Shown here: positions 1 through 8,788 of the stretch, one piece after another
Layout: each line of letters starts with the position of its first letter
How positions within the stretch are numbered: position 1 is the stretch's first letter
Assembly (NCBI GenBank): GCA_017559185.1
Contig: JAFYSU010000038.1
Location: 1-39,042 of the forward strand
Direction: 5' to 3'
DNA: 39,042 nucleotides
Origin: Oscillospiraceae bacterium
Lineage (GTDB): Bacteria; Bacillota; Clostridia; Oscillospirales; Ruminococcaceae
Position numbers and translations under genes: made by a program
Notes under the pieces: model-generated
Told to the model about the DNA's origin: nothing
Seen by the model: the letters and a program-made list of their open reading frames with translations, nothing else
Database searches by the model: none

Positions 1-54
1 CCCATGCTTTTGCAGCAGCTGTTTTATTGTTCCTATATTCGAAAGTTTACTCAT
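1..54 (-). CDS. rsmA: 16S rRNA dimethyladenosine transferase RsmA/KsgA, N-terminal fragment
   Basis: Only the first 18 codons are in the window, and the gene runs off the left edge. The peptide is MSKLSNIGTIKQLLQKHG, which matches the usual start of Firmicute KsgA, a helix ending in a KHG or KYG just before the SAM-binding core. The family dimethylates two adjacent adenines near the 3' end of 16S rRNA during small-subunit assembly. The ATG sits at 52-54 and is preceded on the minus strand by GGAG with nine bases between. A good promoter lies upstream at 97-125. The identification rests on a short N-terminus, so it is likely rather than certain. Confidence 0.75.
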   Translation of the reverse strand, partial: MSKLSNIGTIKQLLQKHG

Positions 55-96
55 AACTTTTTCTCCAATATTTTTTGGTTTTTAACTTTATTTTTT

Positions 97-125
97 ATTA
101 TACCAATTTGCCAACTGTAAGGCAA
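97..125 (-). promoter_or_regulatory. SigA-type promoter for rsmA
   Basis: On the minus strand, TTGCCT (plus 120-125) is followed after 17 bases by TATAAT (plus 97-102), with a TG one base upstream of the -10 (extended -10). It points to rsmA and is divergent from the comEB promoter. Confidence 0.6.
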
Positions 126-142
126 TAAAAAGCCTGCAATAC

Positions 143-171
143 TTGTAAAGACCGTCAAAATCAGCTAAAAT
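143..171 (+). promoter_or_regulatory. SigA-type promoter for comEB
   Basis: TTGTAA (143-148), a 17-base spacer and TAAAAT (166-171) lie about 45 bases before the comEB start. The spacing is ideal; the -35 matches consensus at four of six positions. Confidence 0.5.
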
Positions 172-216
172 GAAATAGTAATCGTATTTTTACGAATTAT
201 TTAAGGGGGAACTCCA

Positions 217-705
217 ATGAGCAGAGTGGACAAAACCAACTATTACCTTGATATTGCACAAACAGTAGCTGCACGCGGCACCTGCCTGCGCCGCAACTTT
301 GGTGCAATAATCGTTAAAAACGACCAGATAGTTTCCACAGGATATGTGGGTGCTCCGCGCGGCCGCCAAAACTGCAGCGACCTTGGTTTTTGCACCCGTG
401 AAAAGCTTAATATTCCACGAGGCGAACGCTACGAGCTTTGCCGCAGTGTTCATGCCGAAGCAAATGCCATAATTCACGCTCCCCGCACCGAAATGCTTGA
501 TGCCACACTTTACCTTGTCGGTATTGAGTATAACAGCGGTGAATATGTGCAGAACGCAAATCCATGCTCCATGTGCAAAAGAATGATAATAAATGCTGGT
601 ATTGCAAAAGTTATTGTACGAGATACCCGCGAAAAATATCGTGTTATTGATGTACAGGATTGGATTGACAACGACGAATCGCTCGACGGCACAAAAGGAT
701 ACTGA
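217..705 (+). CDS. comEB: dCMP deaminase family protein (ComEB-like)
   Basis: A 162-residue zinc-dependent cytidine/deoxycytidylate deaminase. The zinc site is complete: His79-Ala-Glu81 supplies one ligand and the proton-shuttling Glu, and Pro-Cys117-Ser-Met-Cys120 supplies the two Cys ligands. The family converts dCMP to dUMP, feeding dTMP synthesis; in Bacillus the homologue is comE operon protein 2, although its role in DNA uptake is unclear. Extra Cys residues at 53 and 59 fit the second metal site often seen in dCMP deaminases. The ATG at 217 follows AAGGGGGA at a suitable distance. It appears to be a single-gene unit with its own promoter and a strong terminator at 713. No comEA or comEC is visible nearby. 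Confidence 0.88.
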   Translation: MSRVDKTNYYLDIAQTVAARGTCLRRNFGAIIVKNDQIVSTGYVGAPRGRQNCSDLGFCTREKLNIPRGERYELCRSVHAEANAIIHAPRTEMLDATLYLVGIEYNSGEYVQNANPCSMCKRMIINAGIAKVIVRDTREKYRVIDVQDWIDNDESLDGTKGY

Positions 706-712
706 TACAAAC

Positions 713-753
713 AGCCGTTTCTATCACAACGATAGAAACGGCTTGGATTTTTC
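713..753 (+). terminator. Intrinsic terminator after comEB
   Basis: A perfect 13-bp stem, AGCCGTTTCTATC (713-725) against 731-743 with a 5-base loop, is followed by a T-rich run. It ends the comEB transcript. Confidence 0.8.
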
Positions 754-770
754 ATTACAAATAAAAATAC

Positions 771-799
771 TTTACACCTATTTGCCATAAAGTTATAAT
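771..799 (+). promoter_or_regulatory. SigA-type promoter for the tepA-ylzJ-uppP-ftsK operon
   Basis: TTTACA (771-776), 17 bases, then a perfect TATAAT (794-799). It leaves a leader of about 140 nt before tepA, which contains a 9-bp inverted repeat (886-894 with 907-915). A second TATAAT at 878-883 has a poorly spaced -35. Confidence 0.6.
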
Positions 800-945
800 A
801 ATAAAAAAACATTTGTTTCACTCCTAGGTGTATGTGCGTTATGTGCTTTTATGACATTGTTTGTTTTCAAGCAGATGTATAATTCTTTCGTATTCCGCAA
901 ACAACAAATACGAAACAACGCTGCCGCATACTAAGGAGGAAACTA

Positions 946-1743
946 ATGAATGTTTCAAAAAATATAAAAAACGAATATAGCTCCAACGCTAAAGACAAAG
1001 ACCCTACACACGAAAACGACGACTGCGACAGTTCCAGCAACTCCGATGAGCAGCAAAAACAAATAATGGAGTCCGGCTCCGTTACTACGCGTGACGGCAA
1101 GCATGTAATACACTGCCTTACCGTTGTCGGTCAAATCGAAGGGCATTTCATTCTTCCGCCGCAAAACAAATCAACAAAGTACGAGCATGTAATACCACAG
1201 CTGGTCGCCATCGAGCAAAGTGCCGAAATAGAAGGGTTGTTAATTCTGCTTAACACCGTCGGTGGTGATGTTGAAGCGGGTCTTGCCATTGCAGAGCTTA
1301 TTGCAGGAATGAAAAAGCCCACTGTATCGCTCGTTTTGGGCGGTGGTCATTCCATTGGCGTTCCTTTGGCGGTAAGTGCAAAACACAGCTTTATTGCACC
1401 GTCTGCAACCATGACAATTCATCCCGTACGCATGAACGGTCTTGTTTTGGGAGTACCGCAAACGCTTTCCTACTTCGACAAAATGCAGGATAGGATTGTC
1501 CAGTTTGTGTGCAATAATTCGCAAATAAGCGAAAACGATTTCCGTAGCCTTATGATGCAGACAGGCGAAATGGTCATGGATGTCGGCACCGTTTTGGACG
1601 GCGAAAACGCAGTAAAATACGGTTTGATAAATCAACTTGGAAGCCTTAGCGATGCAATAAACTGTTTATATAATATGATAGAGGAGGAACAGGACCGTGC
1701 TGATACACTCGGTAATCCCTCAAAATCTGATGTTTCCTCCTGA
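946..1743 (+). CDS. tepA: ClpP-like serine peptidase, TepA (YmfB) family
   Basis: A 265-residue ClpP/crotonase-fold protein. Residues 1-45 are polar and acidic and probably disordered; the core starts near 55. The Gly-Gly-Asp at 106-108 forms the oxyanion-region turn, Ser136 sits in GGGHSIG where ClpP has its nucleophile, and His159 in TIHP matches the catalytic His. The C-terminal NAVKYGLI segment is typical of ClpP. TepA (translocation-enhancing protein) was described in Bacillus as helping presecretory protein handling; its true substrates are not settled. In B. subtilis the order rnjB-tepA-ylzJ-spoIIIE is known, and here ylzJ and ftsK also follow. The start at 946 has AAGGAGG seven bases upstream. 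The last codons overlap ylzJ. Confidence 0.85.
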   Translation: MNVSKNIKNEYSSNAKDKDPTHENDDCDSSSNSDEQQKQIMESGSVTTRDGKHVIHCLTVVGQIEGHFILPPQNKSTKYEHVIPQLVAIEQSAEIEGLLILLNTVGGDVEAGLAIAELIAGMKKPTVSLVLGGGHSIGVPLAVSAKHSFIAPSATMTIHPVRMNGLVLGVPQTLSYFDKMQDRIVQFVCNNSQISENDFRSLMMQTGEMVMDVGTVLDGENAVKYGLINQLGSLSDAINCLYNMIEEEQDRADTLGNPSKSDVSS

Positions 1744-1891
1744 AATGCCCGCTTCGCAAATAAAACCATGCCGCTACGGTTATGTTGAATGTATTGCAAA
1801 TAATGGCGGCTTCACCGTGTCAAGGCTTATTTCCACAAATCCGTTGGCATACCTTGACCCCAATTTTGCACCCGGCAGTAAATTCGAATAA
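1697..1891 (+). CDS. ylzJ: YlzJ-like family protein
   Basis: A 64-residue protein that matches the YlzJ-like family in its opening (a hydrophobic stretch, P-x-x-L-x-FP) and in its position between tepA and the ftsK/spoIIIE gene. Function is unknown. It starts with GTG at 1697, inside the 3' end of tepA (47-base overlap), and the Shine-Dalgarno GAGGAGGA at 1681-1688 lies within tepA coding sequence, so the two are probably translationally coupled. It has no signal peptide or membrane segment. I am fairly sure it is real because of the overlap, the ribosome site and the conserved neighbourhood. Confidence 0.75.
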   Translation: MLIHSVIPQNLMFPPEMPASQIKPCRYGYVECIANNGGFTVSRLISTNPLAYLDPNFAPGSKFE

Positions 1892-1938
1892 AGCTTCGGC
1901 GGTTTATACCGCCAAATTACATATATCAGGAGGACATT

Positions 1939-2820
1939 ATGACAATTTTCGACACATTTATACAGGGAGTCATCCAAGGTCTTACAGAATTCCTGCCCGT
2001 TTCCAGTTCGGGGCATCTTTCCCTTGTACAGTATTTCACCGGTCAAGGCGGTGAGTTTGGTGCATTATTTTCCATACTTCTTCACCTTGGTACACTTCTG
2101 GCTGTATTTATTGCCTTTTACAAAACAATTTTAATGCTTATTATCGAGGCTTTCTATATACTTAAAGATATTTTTACATTAAAATTTACTTTCCGTACAA
2201 AAGACCCTCATCGTAAAATGATTTTCATGATAATACTTTCGCTTGTACCACTTCCTATATTTTATGTGTTCCTCAAGGATTGGTACCGTATGGTTTCCTC
2301 CGACAACAGCATAATAACCGAAGGAATTTGCTTTTTAATAACCTCGTTCCTTTTGTTCACTGCTGACCGCTGCACCCGCGGCAAAAAAGACGCTTCGGAT
2401 ATGACCTCGCGCGATGCACTTGTTATGGGTATAGCTCAAAGTATTGCTCCACTTCCGGGAATTTCCCGTTCCGGTTCTACCGTTGCAGCAGGAATGATAA
2501 TGGGTCTGGAAAAAGAATTTGCCGTTACATTCTCATTTATAATGGGTATGCCTGCCGTTTTAGGTGCAAACATTCTTGAAATTCCCGAGCTCATCGGCAC
2601 AAAATTCAACATCGACCCAATTATACTGCTTGTGGGATTGGTAACTTCGCTTGTATTTGGTTTGCTGGCAATTTTTATGGTAAAATGGTTGGTACGAACC
2701 AACAAGTATGTTTACTTTGCTTACTATACATTTATTCTTGGTCTTGTTGTAACAGGCATCGGAATATACGAACAGTTTTCGGGCCATGCTATACAGCAGC
2801 TTTTAATTGGAAAACTGTAA
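1939..2820 (+). CDS. uppP: Undecaprenyl-diphosphatase UppP/BacA
   Basis: A 293-residue polytopic membrane enzyme that dephosphorylates undecaprenyl pyrophosphate to the monophosphate, recycling the lipid carrier for peptidoglycan and other envelope polymers; BacA homologues confer bacitracin tolerance when abundant. Both family signatures are present: GLTEFLPVSSSGHL near residues 14-27, with the key Glu17, and PGISRSGST at 173-181. Length and hydrophobic pattern fit the family. AGGAGG lies seven bases before the ATG. It sits 47 bases after ylzJ and 24 before ftsK with no terminator between, so it is inside the operon. A hairpin (GGCGGT/ACCGCC, 1898-1913) between ylzJ and uppP has no T run and may only tune the message. 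Confidence 0.95.
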   Translation: MTIFDTFIQGVIQGLTEFLPVSSSGHLSLVQYFTGQGGEFGALFSILLHLGTLLAVFIAFYKTILMLIIEAFYILKDIFTLKFTFRTKDPHRKMIFMIILSLVPLPIFYVFLKDWYRMVSSDNSIITEGICFLITSFLLFTADRCTRGKKDASDMTSRDALVMGIAQSIAPLPGISRSGSTVAAGMIMGLEKEFAVTFSFIMGMPAVLGANILEIPELIGTKFNIDPIILLVGLVTSLVFGLLAIFMVKWLVRTNKYVYFAYYTFILGLVVTGIGIYEQFSGHAIQQLLIGKL

Positions 2821-2844
2821 AATAAATTTATTCAGGAGGACTAA

Positions 2845-5523
2845 ATGGCACCTTCAACTAAAAAGAAAACCACTTCCTCTGCCAAAAAGAACACCAAAAA
2901 GCCTGCGCCTAAACGGCAGACTGCTGCTCAGCTTCAAGCACAGCAGCGTGCTTCACGACAGCTGTGGGCAATAATTGTATTTGCACTTGGCGTATTGTTC
3001 GCATCAATCACCTTGATAGAGGGACAAAATGTCTGGCTTGCAATACATAACCTCATTCTTGGTTTGTTTGGCTGGAGTGCATTCATGATATCCCCAATAT
3101 TCTTCTACATAGCAATAATGGCAACTCTGGACAAACCGCTCGGCTCCGTAAAACACAAGATATGGCAAACATTTCTGCTTACCGGCTTTGTCAGCGGGGC
3201 AATACAAATATTCGGCAGCGGTGCGCCCGCAAGCGAAGGTGTAATCGAGTATGCCCGTGAGCTTTACGAAGCAGGTATTGCACTTGACGGCGGCGGACTT
3301 GTTTCGGCAGTGTTTGGCTTGCCGCTGCTTAACTGGTTTGGCAGCACAGGGGCAAAAATATCCATCTGTCTGCTTATATTTGTATCCATAATGATACTTA
3401 CAGGTTCAACCTTAATAGGCTTGTACCAAGGTATGACAAAACCTGTGCAAAAAATTGAGCGCTCATACACTGAACGCCGTATTCAAAAGCAAGAACAGCT
3501 TGAAGTTATGGACGAAGCGGAGGTTATACCACCACCTCCGCCAACACCACCTGTTAACACTGCCAAACGCAACCGCTTTAACATTGACCAACCGGTTGAT
3601 AAGCCAATACAGCATGAAGATGTATTGATTGAGGAAGAACCTCAGCCCGAGCCTGCCCGTCCTGCCGCTCCAACGCTTAGTCAGCGTGCTCAGCAAGCTA
3701 AGGACAAGCTGCTTGGAATTACCACTCCTCAGCCTGCACCAATGCAGGAGGAATCTCCAACAGAAGACAATTCAATGGATATTCCTACCCCACATGAGGA
3801 GCTTCCCGAATCTCCATCTCTTGATAAAATCATATGCAAAATTACCGAGCTGCCACCCGTACAGCCTGTTGACCCAAGTCAGCTTATGGTAGGCGATGAA
3901 CCTTTTGCAGATTCACCTTCCCCATTAACCGAAACCTCAGCTGACAGCGACGATACTGTCGAAATAGACCAAGAACCGTTTGAAAGGCTTGAAACAGCAC
4001 TTGCTAACGATGCTCCGCCACCGCCTCCGGTGTATGAGTTCCCACCTTTGGATTTGCTTGACAAGCCTGTAATTCAGGACAACAGCAACATTTCCGACGA
4101 GCTTAAAACCAATGCAGCAAAACTGGTGGATACACTGCAAAGCTTTGGCGTACAAAGCAAAATTATTGATATTGCACGCGGCCCTGCGGTTACACGCTAT
4201 GAGCTTCAGCCTGCACCGGGCGTTAAGGTAAGCAAAATAACAGGCCTTGCCGATGATATTGCCCTTAACCTTGCTGCATCGGGTGTAAGAATTGAAGCAC
4301 CAATTCCAAACAAAGCAGCTGTCGGCATTGAAATACCCAACCACTCCGTAACCCCTGTAAAAATACGCGAAATTCTTGAAACCGATGCCTTTAACTCGCA
4401 TCCGAGCAAGGTTTCTGTTGCTTTGGGTAAAGATATAACCGGAGTTCCTACAGTAGCCGACCTTGCCAAAATGCCACATACCCTTATTGCAGGCTCGACA
4501 GGTTCGGGTAAATCGGTATGTATAAACTCGATAATTGTAAGTATACTTTACAAAGCCGACCCTAACGAAGTAAAGCTGCTTATGGTTGACCCTAAAATGG
4601 TTGAACTGGGAATTTACAACGGCATTCCGCATCTGCTTGTTCCTGTAGTTACCGACCCCAAAAAAGCAGCTGGTGCACTTAACTGGGCAGTAAGTGAAAT
4701 GCTTGGCCGTTATCAGCTATTCAAGGAAAACTCCGTTCGTGATTTTAAAGGTTACAACCGTGCAGCTGAACAAAACCCTGCACTAAAACCAATGCCGCAA
4801 ATCGTAATTATTATAGACGAGCTTGCCGACCTTATGATAGCAGCACCCTCCGAAGTGGAGGATGCCATCTGCCGACTTGCACAGATGGCGCGTGCTGCAG
4901 GTATGCATTTGGTAATAGCAACACAACGACCATCGGTTGATGTTATCACCGGTGTTATTAAAGCTAACATCCCGTCCCGAATTGCTTTTGCAGTTTCATC
5001 GCAAATCGACTCACGAACCATTCTGGACAGTGCCGGTGCCGAAAAGCTTCTTGGTAAAGGCGATATGCTGTTCAGCCCTATGGGTTCAAGCAAACCTACC
5101 CGTGTACAGGGCTGCTTTGTTGCCGATGACGAAGTTGAACGCATTGTTGAATTTATAAAGAAACAATCCGGCTCTGCCGAATACGACCAACAGGTTATTG
5201 AAGACATTGAACGCCACGCAGTTACCGAAAAGAAAAAATCCTCGGCCTCTGCTGACGGCGGTGGCTTTGACGACGAGGACGAAATGCTGCCAAGTGCAAT
5301 AGAATGTGTAATTGATGCAGGACAAGCATCCACATCACTGCTTCAGCGCAAATTAAAGCTTGGCTATGCCCGTGCCGCACGCCTTGTTGATACCATGGAG
5401 GAAAAAGGCATTGTCGGCCCTTACGAGGGCAGCAAACCACGAGCTGTACTGATATCCCGTGAACGCTGGATTGAAATGAAGCTTGGCTCTGCACAACGCG
5501 CAAAAGAAGAATGGGGTGACTAA
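2845..5523 (+). CDS. ftsK: DNA translocase FtsK/SpoIIIE
   Basis: An 892-residue septal DNA pump that moves chromosome ends through the closing septum, or into the forespore. The basic N-terminus (residues 1-35) is followed by about four membrane segments up to residue 200, then a Pro/Glu-rich linker to about 400, an alpha/beta motor and a C-terminal winged-helix gamma domain (about 812-880) that would read polar DNA sequences. Walker A is GSTGSGKS at 550-557; Walker B is IIIDELADL with Asp658-Glu659. The organism carries sporulation genes, so this may serve both division and sporulation. The last gene of the tepA operon, it ends at a strong terminator. The start has AGGAGG five bases upstream. 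Confidence 0.95.
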   Translation: MAPSTKKKTTSSAKKNTKKPAPKRQTAAQLQAQQRASRQLWAIIVFALGVLFASITLIEGQNVWLAIHNLILGLFGWSAFMISPIFFYIAIMATLDKPLGSVKHKIWQTFLLTGFVSGAIQIFGSGAPASEGVIEYARELYEAGIALDGGGLVSAVFGLPLLNWFGSTGAKISICLLIFVSIMILTGSTLIGLYQGMTKPVQKIERSYTERRIQKQEQLEVMDEAEVIPPPPPTPPVNTAKRNRFNIDQPVDKPIQHEDVLIEEEPQPEPARPAAPTLSQRAQQAKDKLLGITTPQPAPMQEESPTEDNSMDIPTPHEELPESPSLDKIICKITELPPVQPVDPSQLMVGDEPFADSPSPLTETSADSDDTVEIDQEPFERLETALANDAPPPPPVYEFPPLDLLDKPVIQDNSNISDELKTNAAKLVDTLQSFGVQSKIIDIARGPAVTRYELQPAPGVKVSKITGLADDIALNLAASGVRIEAPIPNKAAVGIEIPNHSVTPVKIREILETDAFNSHPSKVSVALGKDITGVPTVADLAKMPHTLIAGSTGSGKSVCINSIIVSILYKADPNEVKLLMVDPKMVELGIYNGIPHLLVPVVTDPKKAAGALNWAVSEMLGRYQLFKENSVRDFKGYNRAAEQNPALKPMPQIVIIIDELADLMIAAPSEVEDAICRLAQMARAAGMHLVIATQRPSVDVITGVIKANIPSRIAFAVSSQIDSRTILDSAGAEKLLGKGDMLFSPMGSSKPTRVQGCFVADDEVERIVEFIKKQSGSAEYDQQVIEDIERHAVTEKKKSSASADGGGFDDEDEMLPSAIECVIDAGQASTSLLQRKLKLGYARAARLVDTMEEKGIVGPYEGSKPRAVLISRERWIEMKLGSAQRAKEEWGD

Positions 5524-5530
5524 CCCTGTA

Positions 5531-5562
5531 AAAAATGCTGACGATATCGTCAGCATTTTTTA
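5531..5562 (+). terminator. Intrinsic terminator after ftsK
   Basis: An inverted repeat centred at 5545/5546 (arms 5531-5545 and 5546-5560, core ATGCTGACGAT) merges into a T run; it starts seven bases after the ftsK stop. Confidence 0.8.
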
Positions 5563-5682
5563 TTACCAAAACTTACCTTGATAAAAACCGCTTGTTTTAT
5601 GGTAACATAAATAAAATCAATCATGGAAGATGTTTACTTTAAATGATGATTTTACCGTATTTTATTCCAAGGAGTGTCAGTT

Positions 5683-6078
5683 ATGAAAAAGTTTTTTGGT
5701 TTGCTTGTTGTGTTTTCCTCTCTAACGCTTGGCGGCTGCACCTACACAACTCCCACCGATACCCCAAAAGTGCTTGACGATTTACCAATCAATGCGGATT
5801 TTGAGGCGTTTGGCAACATCAGCAATGTTATGGATGCAGGCGGCTGCTTTTGTAAAAATTCCAACGCAAGAATTACCGTGTATCAATACGAAAGCTCCGC
5901 ACTTGCAGCAGAAAAATTCAGCTGTATAGCGTCCGACGGTTCTTACATAAAAAGCGGCAACACAGTTTACACCCCCAAGTGGTCGCAGCCTGCACACTTT
6001 TACCTTTGTGATAATCAAATAATTGCTTATTACGGCAGCGAGCAAACTTTGCTTGATTATTTCGAAGCCAAATTTTGA
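5683..6078 (+). CDS. Small putative lipoprotein
   Basis: A 131-residue exported protein. The N-terminus MKKFFGLLVVFSSLTLGGC is a lipoprotein signal with lipobox LGGC, so Cys19 would be acylated and the rest face outside. The mature part has three further Cys (two close together in GCFCK) and ends in a YYGSEQTLLDYF segment; I recognise no domain. The ATG at 5683 is preferred over an in-frame GTG at 5674, because AAGGAG (5669-5674) overlaps the GTG and is well spaced from the ATG. It stands alone between two terminators, so it is a single-gene unit. The function is unknown. Confidence 0.75.
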   Translation: MKKFFGLLVVFSSLTLGGCTYTTPTDTPKVLDDLPINADFEAFGNISNVMDAGGCFCKNSNARITVYQYESSALAAEKFSCIASDGSYIKSGNTVYTPKWSQPAHFYLCDNQIIAYYGSEQTLLDYFEAKF

Positions 6079-6111
6079 ACAGGCTTTCGCAAGACATCCT
6101 TGGAAATGACA

Positions 6112-6153
6112 AATCACCCCGAACCATAAAAGGTTCGGGGTGATTATTTTTTT
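6112..6153. terminator. Terminator between convergent genes
   Basis: A perfect 14-bp stem (6112-6125 with 6132-6145, arms containing CACCCCGAACC) and a 6-base loop. The T run follows on the plus strand, so it mainly ends the lipoprotein transcript, and it may also serve the leftward peptidase gene that stops at 6152. Confidence 0.75.
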
Positions 6154-7915
6154 AGAAGATATAGTATGCAGGGTTTTTAAATCCGCCGTTTACAATAATT
6201 TCGAAATGCAGGTGAGGACCTGTTACACGGCCTGTACGGCCAATAGCTGCAATATGCTGTCCCTGCTGTACATATTGACCGGCTGATACATACAACGCAC
6301 TGTTGTGTGCATATCGTGTTTTTACACCACCGCCGTGGTTTATAACTACCTGATAACCGTATGCACCGCCCCAGCCGGAATACTCAACAGTACCCGCTGC
6401 CGATGCATAAATAGGTGCACCGTAAGTACCACCGTTAAGAACAAGGTCAATACCTGTATGACCGTAGTATCCCCAATAACCGCAGCTTACAACCGCATTT
6501 TGCACCGGACATATAAATCCGCTTACATTGCCGCCTGTTATCTGCTGTACATATTGTACAGGACGCATTGTACCAACTATCATTTCCTGCGGAACAGCTT
6601 CTTTAAGGGTAACACTGTTCAGTATCTTGCGGTCAACCTCAAGCCCATTTATAAGGGTTACCTGTTCGGTTACTTCACGCAAGCCGTTTACACCCTTCTT
6701 GGTTACCTTGCTGCTGCCCAACGACATCGAGCTGTCTCTTGTTTTAATAACACTAAACGGTATTTCCTCTTCATAAACAAGGGTGCGAACGACCTGTGTT
6801 GCAAGGAAAGGCTCTGCTTTGGCAACAAGTATTTCCTGACCTATAAGCAGCGAATCCTCGATGCCGGGGTTAAGGTTCAAAACAACTGCCAATGGTACAT
6901 CCATTTTTTCGGCAATAATCCAAGGGGAGTCCCCCTCCTGAACAACATAGGAACGCTGTGCCGAAACCTCACGGCTTATCTGCTTTTCAAGCGAAGCAAC
7001 ATCGGTAATTGATGTAACCGGATACAAGCCGTTAAGAAGTTTTATGTCTTTAACGAACGCTATTTCTTCATTTTCTGCACCTGTTCTATGTTTGTCCTTA
7101 AACCGCTGAAGCATGTCTATCAGCTTGTTGCCGTCTTCAACAGCTCCCATAAATTCATTGTCAACATAAAAGCCGTCTGCTTCAACAAGCTTGTTACCCG
7201 AAGCCGAAATCAAAGCATCGGTAAGGGTATTTACATCTATCAGCTCCGCACCGCGCTTAGGAATTATTTTAAAGGTCGGAACAGCCGACTCCGGCTCGAT
7301 GTATTCTTCGTGAATAATACGCTTTCTAACTTCCTTTTCAGCTTGACGATAAACACTTTCATCGGCTATTTCGCCCACATATTCACCGTTGTACTCAACC
7401 GACAGCACATACTGTGCGGTGCCGTAATGCTGAATGGTAATAAGCAGTATAAGCAACGAAAGCCCCGGACCTATCAGCTTGAAAATCTCTTTTAAATATT
7501 TCAGCGCTACCTCCAGGGTAGTTTCCTCAAACTCATGCCAGTAAGCCATAAAACGCTCTTTAGGCGGAAGGTCTTTAGGGATTTTTGCAGTTTCCTTTTT
7601 ATACAGCAAAACACTGTCTCTAAGCTTCAAAAAGGGTGAGCAGAACACAAACCATGCTCTTTCAAGCTTGGTTGGCAGTTCTTCCTTTAAACTGTGACGC
7701 TTTATTTTAAGTAACCAGTAAACACGCTGGTATTTACGCTTTAAATACCTTTTTTTGCGGTTTGCCGAACGCAGTACCTGAACGCCCGTATAATATAAAA
7801 AACGATAGATAAATCTTACGATACCATCAATCAGTTTGTTGCCACTGCCCGTGTTCCCTGCTCTGCTTGGCTTGCGTGTTTTGTTTTTCTTTTCCGCATA
7901 GCTGCTTTGAGCCAA
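6152..7915 (-). CDS. Membrane-anchored LysM-G5-M23 metallopeptidase
   Basis: A 587-residue cell-wall enzyme. An unusually long basic cytoplasmic part (about 1-145) precedes one membrane segment (about 149-162); the rest would be outside. A LysM motif (about 321-366) should bind glycan, a G5 domain (about 369-452) follows, and an M23 endopeptidase occupies about 465-587. Zinc and catalytic residues are all present: His486-x3-Asp490, His537 and His568-Leu-His570. The M23 family cuts peptidoglycan cross-bridges or stems. The start is TTG at 7913-7915 with AAAGGAG ten bases upstream. Its promoter lies about 170 bases away (8084-8112). The missing cleavable signal and the large inside domain suggest a fixed, possibly regulated hydrolase. 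Confidence 0.85.
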   Translation of the reverse strand: MAQSSYAEKKNKTRKPSRAGNTGSGNKLIDGIVRFIYRFLYYTGVQVLRSANRKKRYLKRKYQRVYWLLKIKRHSLKEELPTKLERAWFVFCSPFLKLRDSVLLYKKETAKIPKDLPPKERFMAYWHEFEETTLEVALKYLKEIFKLIGPGLSLLILLITIQHYGTAQYVLSVEYNGEYVGEIADESVYRQAEKEVRKRIIHEEYIEPESAVPTFKIIPKRGAELIDVNTLTDALISASGNKLVEADGFYVDNEFMGAVEDGNKLIDMLQRFKDKHRTGAENEEIAFVKDIKLLNGLYPVTSITDVASLEKQISREVSAQRSYVVQEGDSPWIIAEKMDVPLAVVLNLNPGIEDSLLIGQEILVAKAEPFLATQVVRTLVYEEEIPFSVIKTRDSSMSLGSSKVTKKGVNGLREVTEQVTLINGLEVDRKILNSVTLKEAVPQEMIVGTMRPVQYVQQITGGNVSGFICPVQNAVVSCGYWGYYGHTGIDLVLNGGTYGAPIYASAAGTVEYSGWGGAYGYQVVINHGGGVKTRYAHNSALYVSAGQYVQQGQHIAAIGRTGRVTGPHLHFEIIVNGGFKNPAYYIF

Positions 7916-8083
7916 ATTTTCTCAACTCCTTTGCCCGTTACGGCAGATATACCAATATTACAAAATTTCTTTTTTAAGTTCCGCGGCGCTGTAAAATTAC
8001 ACTATGCTGTAATAAAAATATCATATCCAAAAGATGTCTTGCTTCCAAAAAATTACTACAGCCGCAAGAAAACATTCTCTTAT

Positions 8084-8112
8084 ATTATATACGAAATTGG
8101 GAAATTAAGCAA
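8084..8112 (-). promoter_or_regulatory. Promoter for the M23 peptidase gene
   Basis: On the minus strand, TTGCTT (plus 8107-8112), 17 bases and a perfect TATAAT (plus 8084-8089). The leader would be about 165 nt. The -35 is weak and sits ten bases from the edge of the duplicated thrS tail. Confidence 0.45.
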
Positions 8113-8122
8113 TGGTGGACTA

Positions 8123-8249
8123 TTCTTGTTTACATTATATTCAAACAACAAACAACCTCCTCGTACAAGGGGTTTTGAATTTTTTAAATTATTTTGCTTT
8201 TGTCCAGTCTTCTTCCAGTGCAAGAGCCAAGAATTCGTCAACAGGCATC
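8123..8249 (-). pseudogene. Displaced copy of the thrS 3' end and terminator
   Basis: This stretch repeats 9057-9184 with about nine mismatches and one gap in 128 positions. Read leftward it encodes the last 19 residues of ThrS (MPVDEFLALALEED, then W in place of R, then TKAK and stop), followed by a decayed version of the thrS terminator hairpin. Similarity stops abruptly at the Met codon of that peptide. It is not a gene; it is one boundary of the 8250-9056 islet. Confidence 0.85.
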
Positions 8250-8305
8250 TTGTCCCAATTTACTTTTGGACTGACGACTTCCAATCCCGGCAAATTCACC
8301 AAACA

Positions 8306-8334
8306 TTGATGCATACAGAAAAACATGGTAAAAT
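8306..8334 (+). promoter_or_regulatory. Promoter for the islet lipoprotein gene
   Basis: TTGATG (8306-8311), a 17-base spacer and TAAAAT (8329-8334), 35 bases before the chosen ATG. The islet thus seems to carry its own promoter. Confidence 0.5.
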
Positions 8335-8368
8335 GAACTGATTGATAAATAAGAACTGGGGGGCTAAA

Positions 8369-8788
8369 ATGAAAAAGTTGGTTTTCGTTTTTATCTTGGT
8401 CTTTGTGATGGGTGCTGTATTTCAAGGCTGTGGAACAAAAAATGAAATTGTAAACAGCTCCAGACCTTCAGGAGATTTGGACAACAAGGCTCCGCAGAAC
8501 AATATATCAGAAGAAATGGCCTATGACGGCGTATATAATTATTGCCGCAGTGCGTATGATTGGAGTATTGCGGAGGACAATCCTGACATTATGTATCTAA
8601 AGGTGGGAGAGGAGACGGAATCTGAGTATCAGGTAATATTCCGCAGTTATACAGGTACATTTATTTATTTTTATGTTGATAAATTAAGCGGAATTACAAG
8701 ATTGACAGAGTATGTTCCCAATCTTGAGATTAAAGAAGAAGCAGGAACCATAGATTTATATGATTATCTGGAATCGGATGAAGAATAA
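8369..8788 (+). CDS. Putative lipoprotein inside the thrS-tail islet
   Basis: A 139-residue exported protein. Residues 1-20 form a lipoprotein signal with lipobox FQGC, so Cys21 would be lipidated. The mature protein is acidic and rich in Tyr, with a segment (about 60-130) containing CRSAYDW and YTGTFIYFYVDKLSG that looks like one small folded domain. I recall similar unnamed lipoproteins in gut Clostridia but cannot assign a role. The ATG at 8369 is chosen over an in-frame TTG at 8342, because a G-rich ribosome site (8358-8363) precedes it. It is the only convincing gene between the two copies of the thrS 3' end and runs opposite to thrS. No terminator is evident after it. Confidence 0.75.
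   Translation: MKKLVFVFILVFVMGAVFQGCGTKNEIVNSSRPSGDLDNKAPQNNISEEMAYDGVYNYCRSAYDWSIAEDNPDIMYLKVGEETESEYQVIFRSYTGTFIYFYVDKLSGITRLTEYVPNLEIKEEAGTIDLYDYLESDEE

Noticed and set aside
1892..1915. The GGCGGT/ACCGCC hairpin between ylzJ and uppP as a terminator
   Set aside because: No T run follows and the genes around it are closely spaced in one direction.
8189..8425. A leftward frame ending in the ThrS C-terminus
   Set aside because: Only the last 19 codons resemble ThrS; the rest is the antisense of the lipoprotein region. It is a duplicated tail, not a gene.
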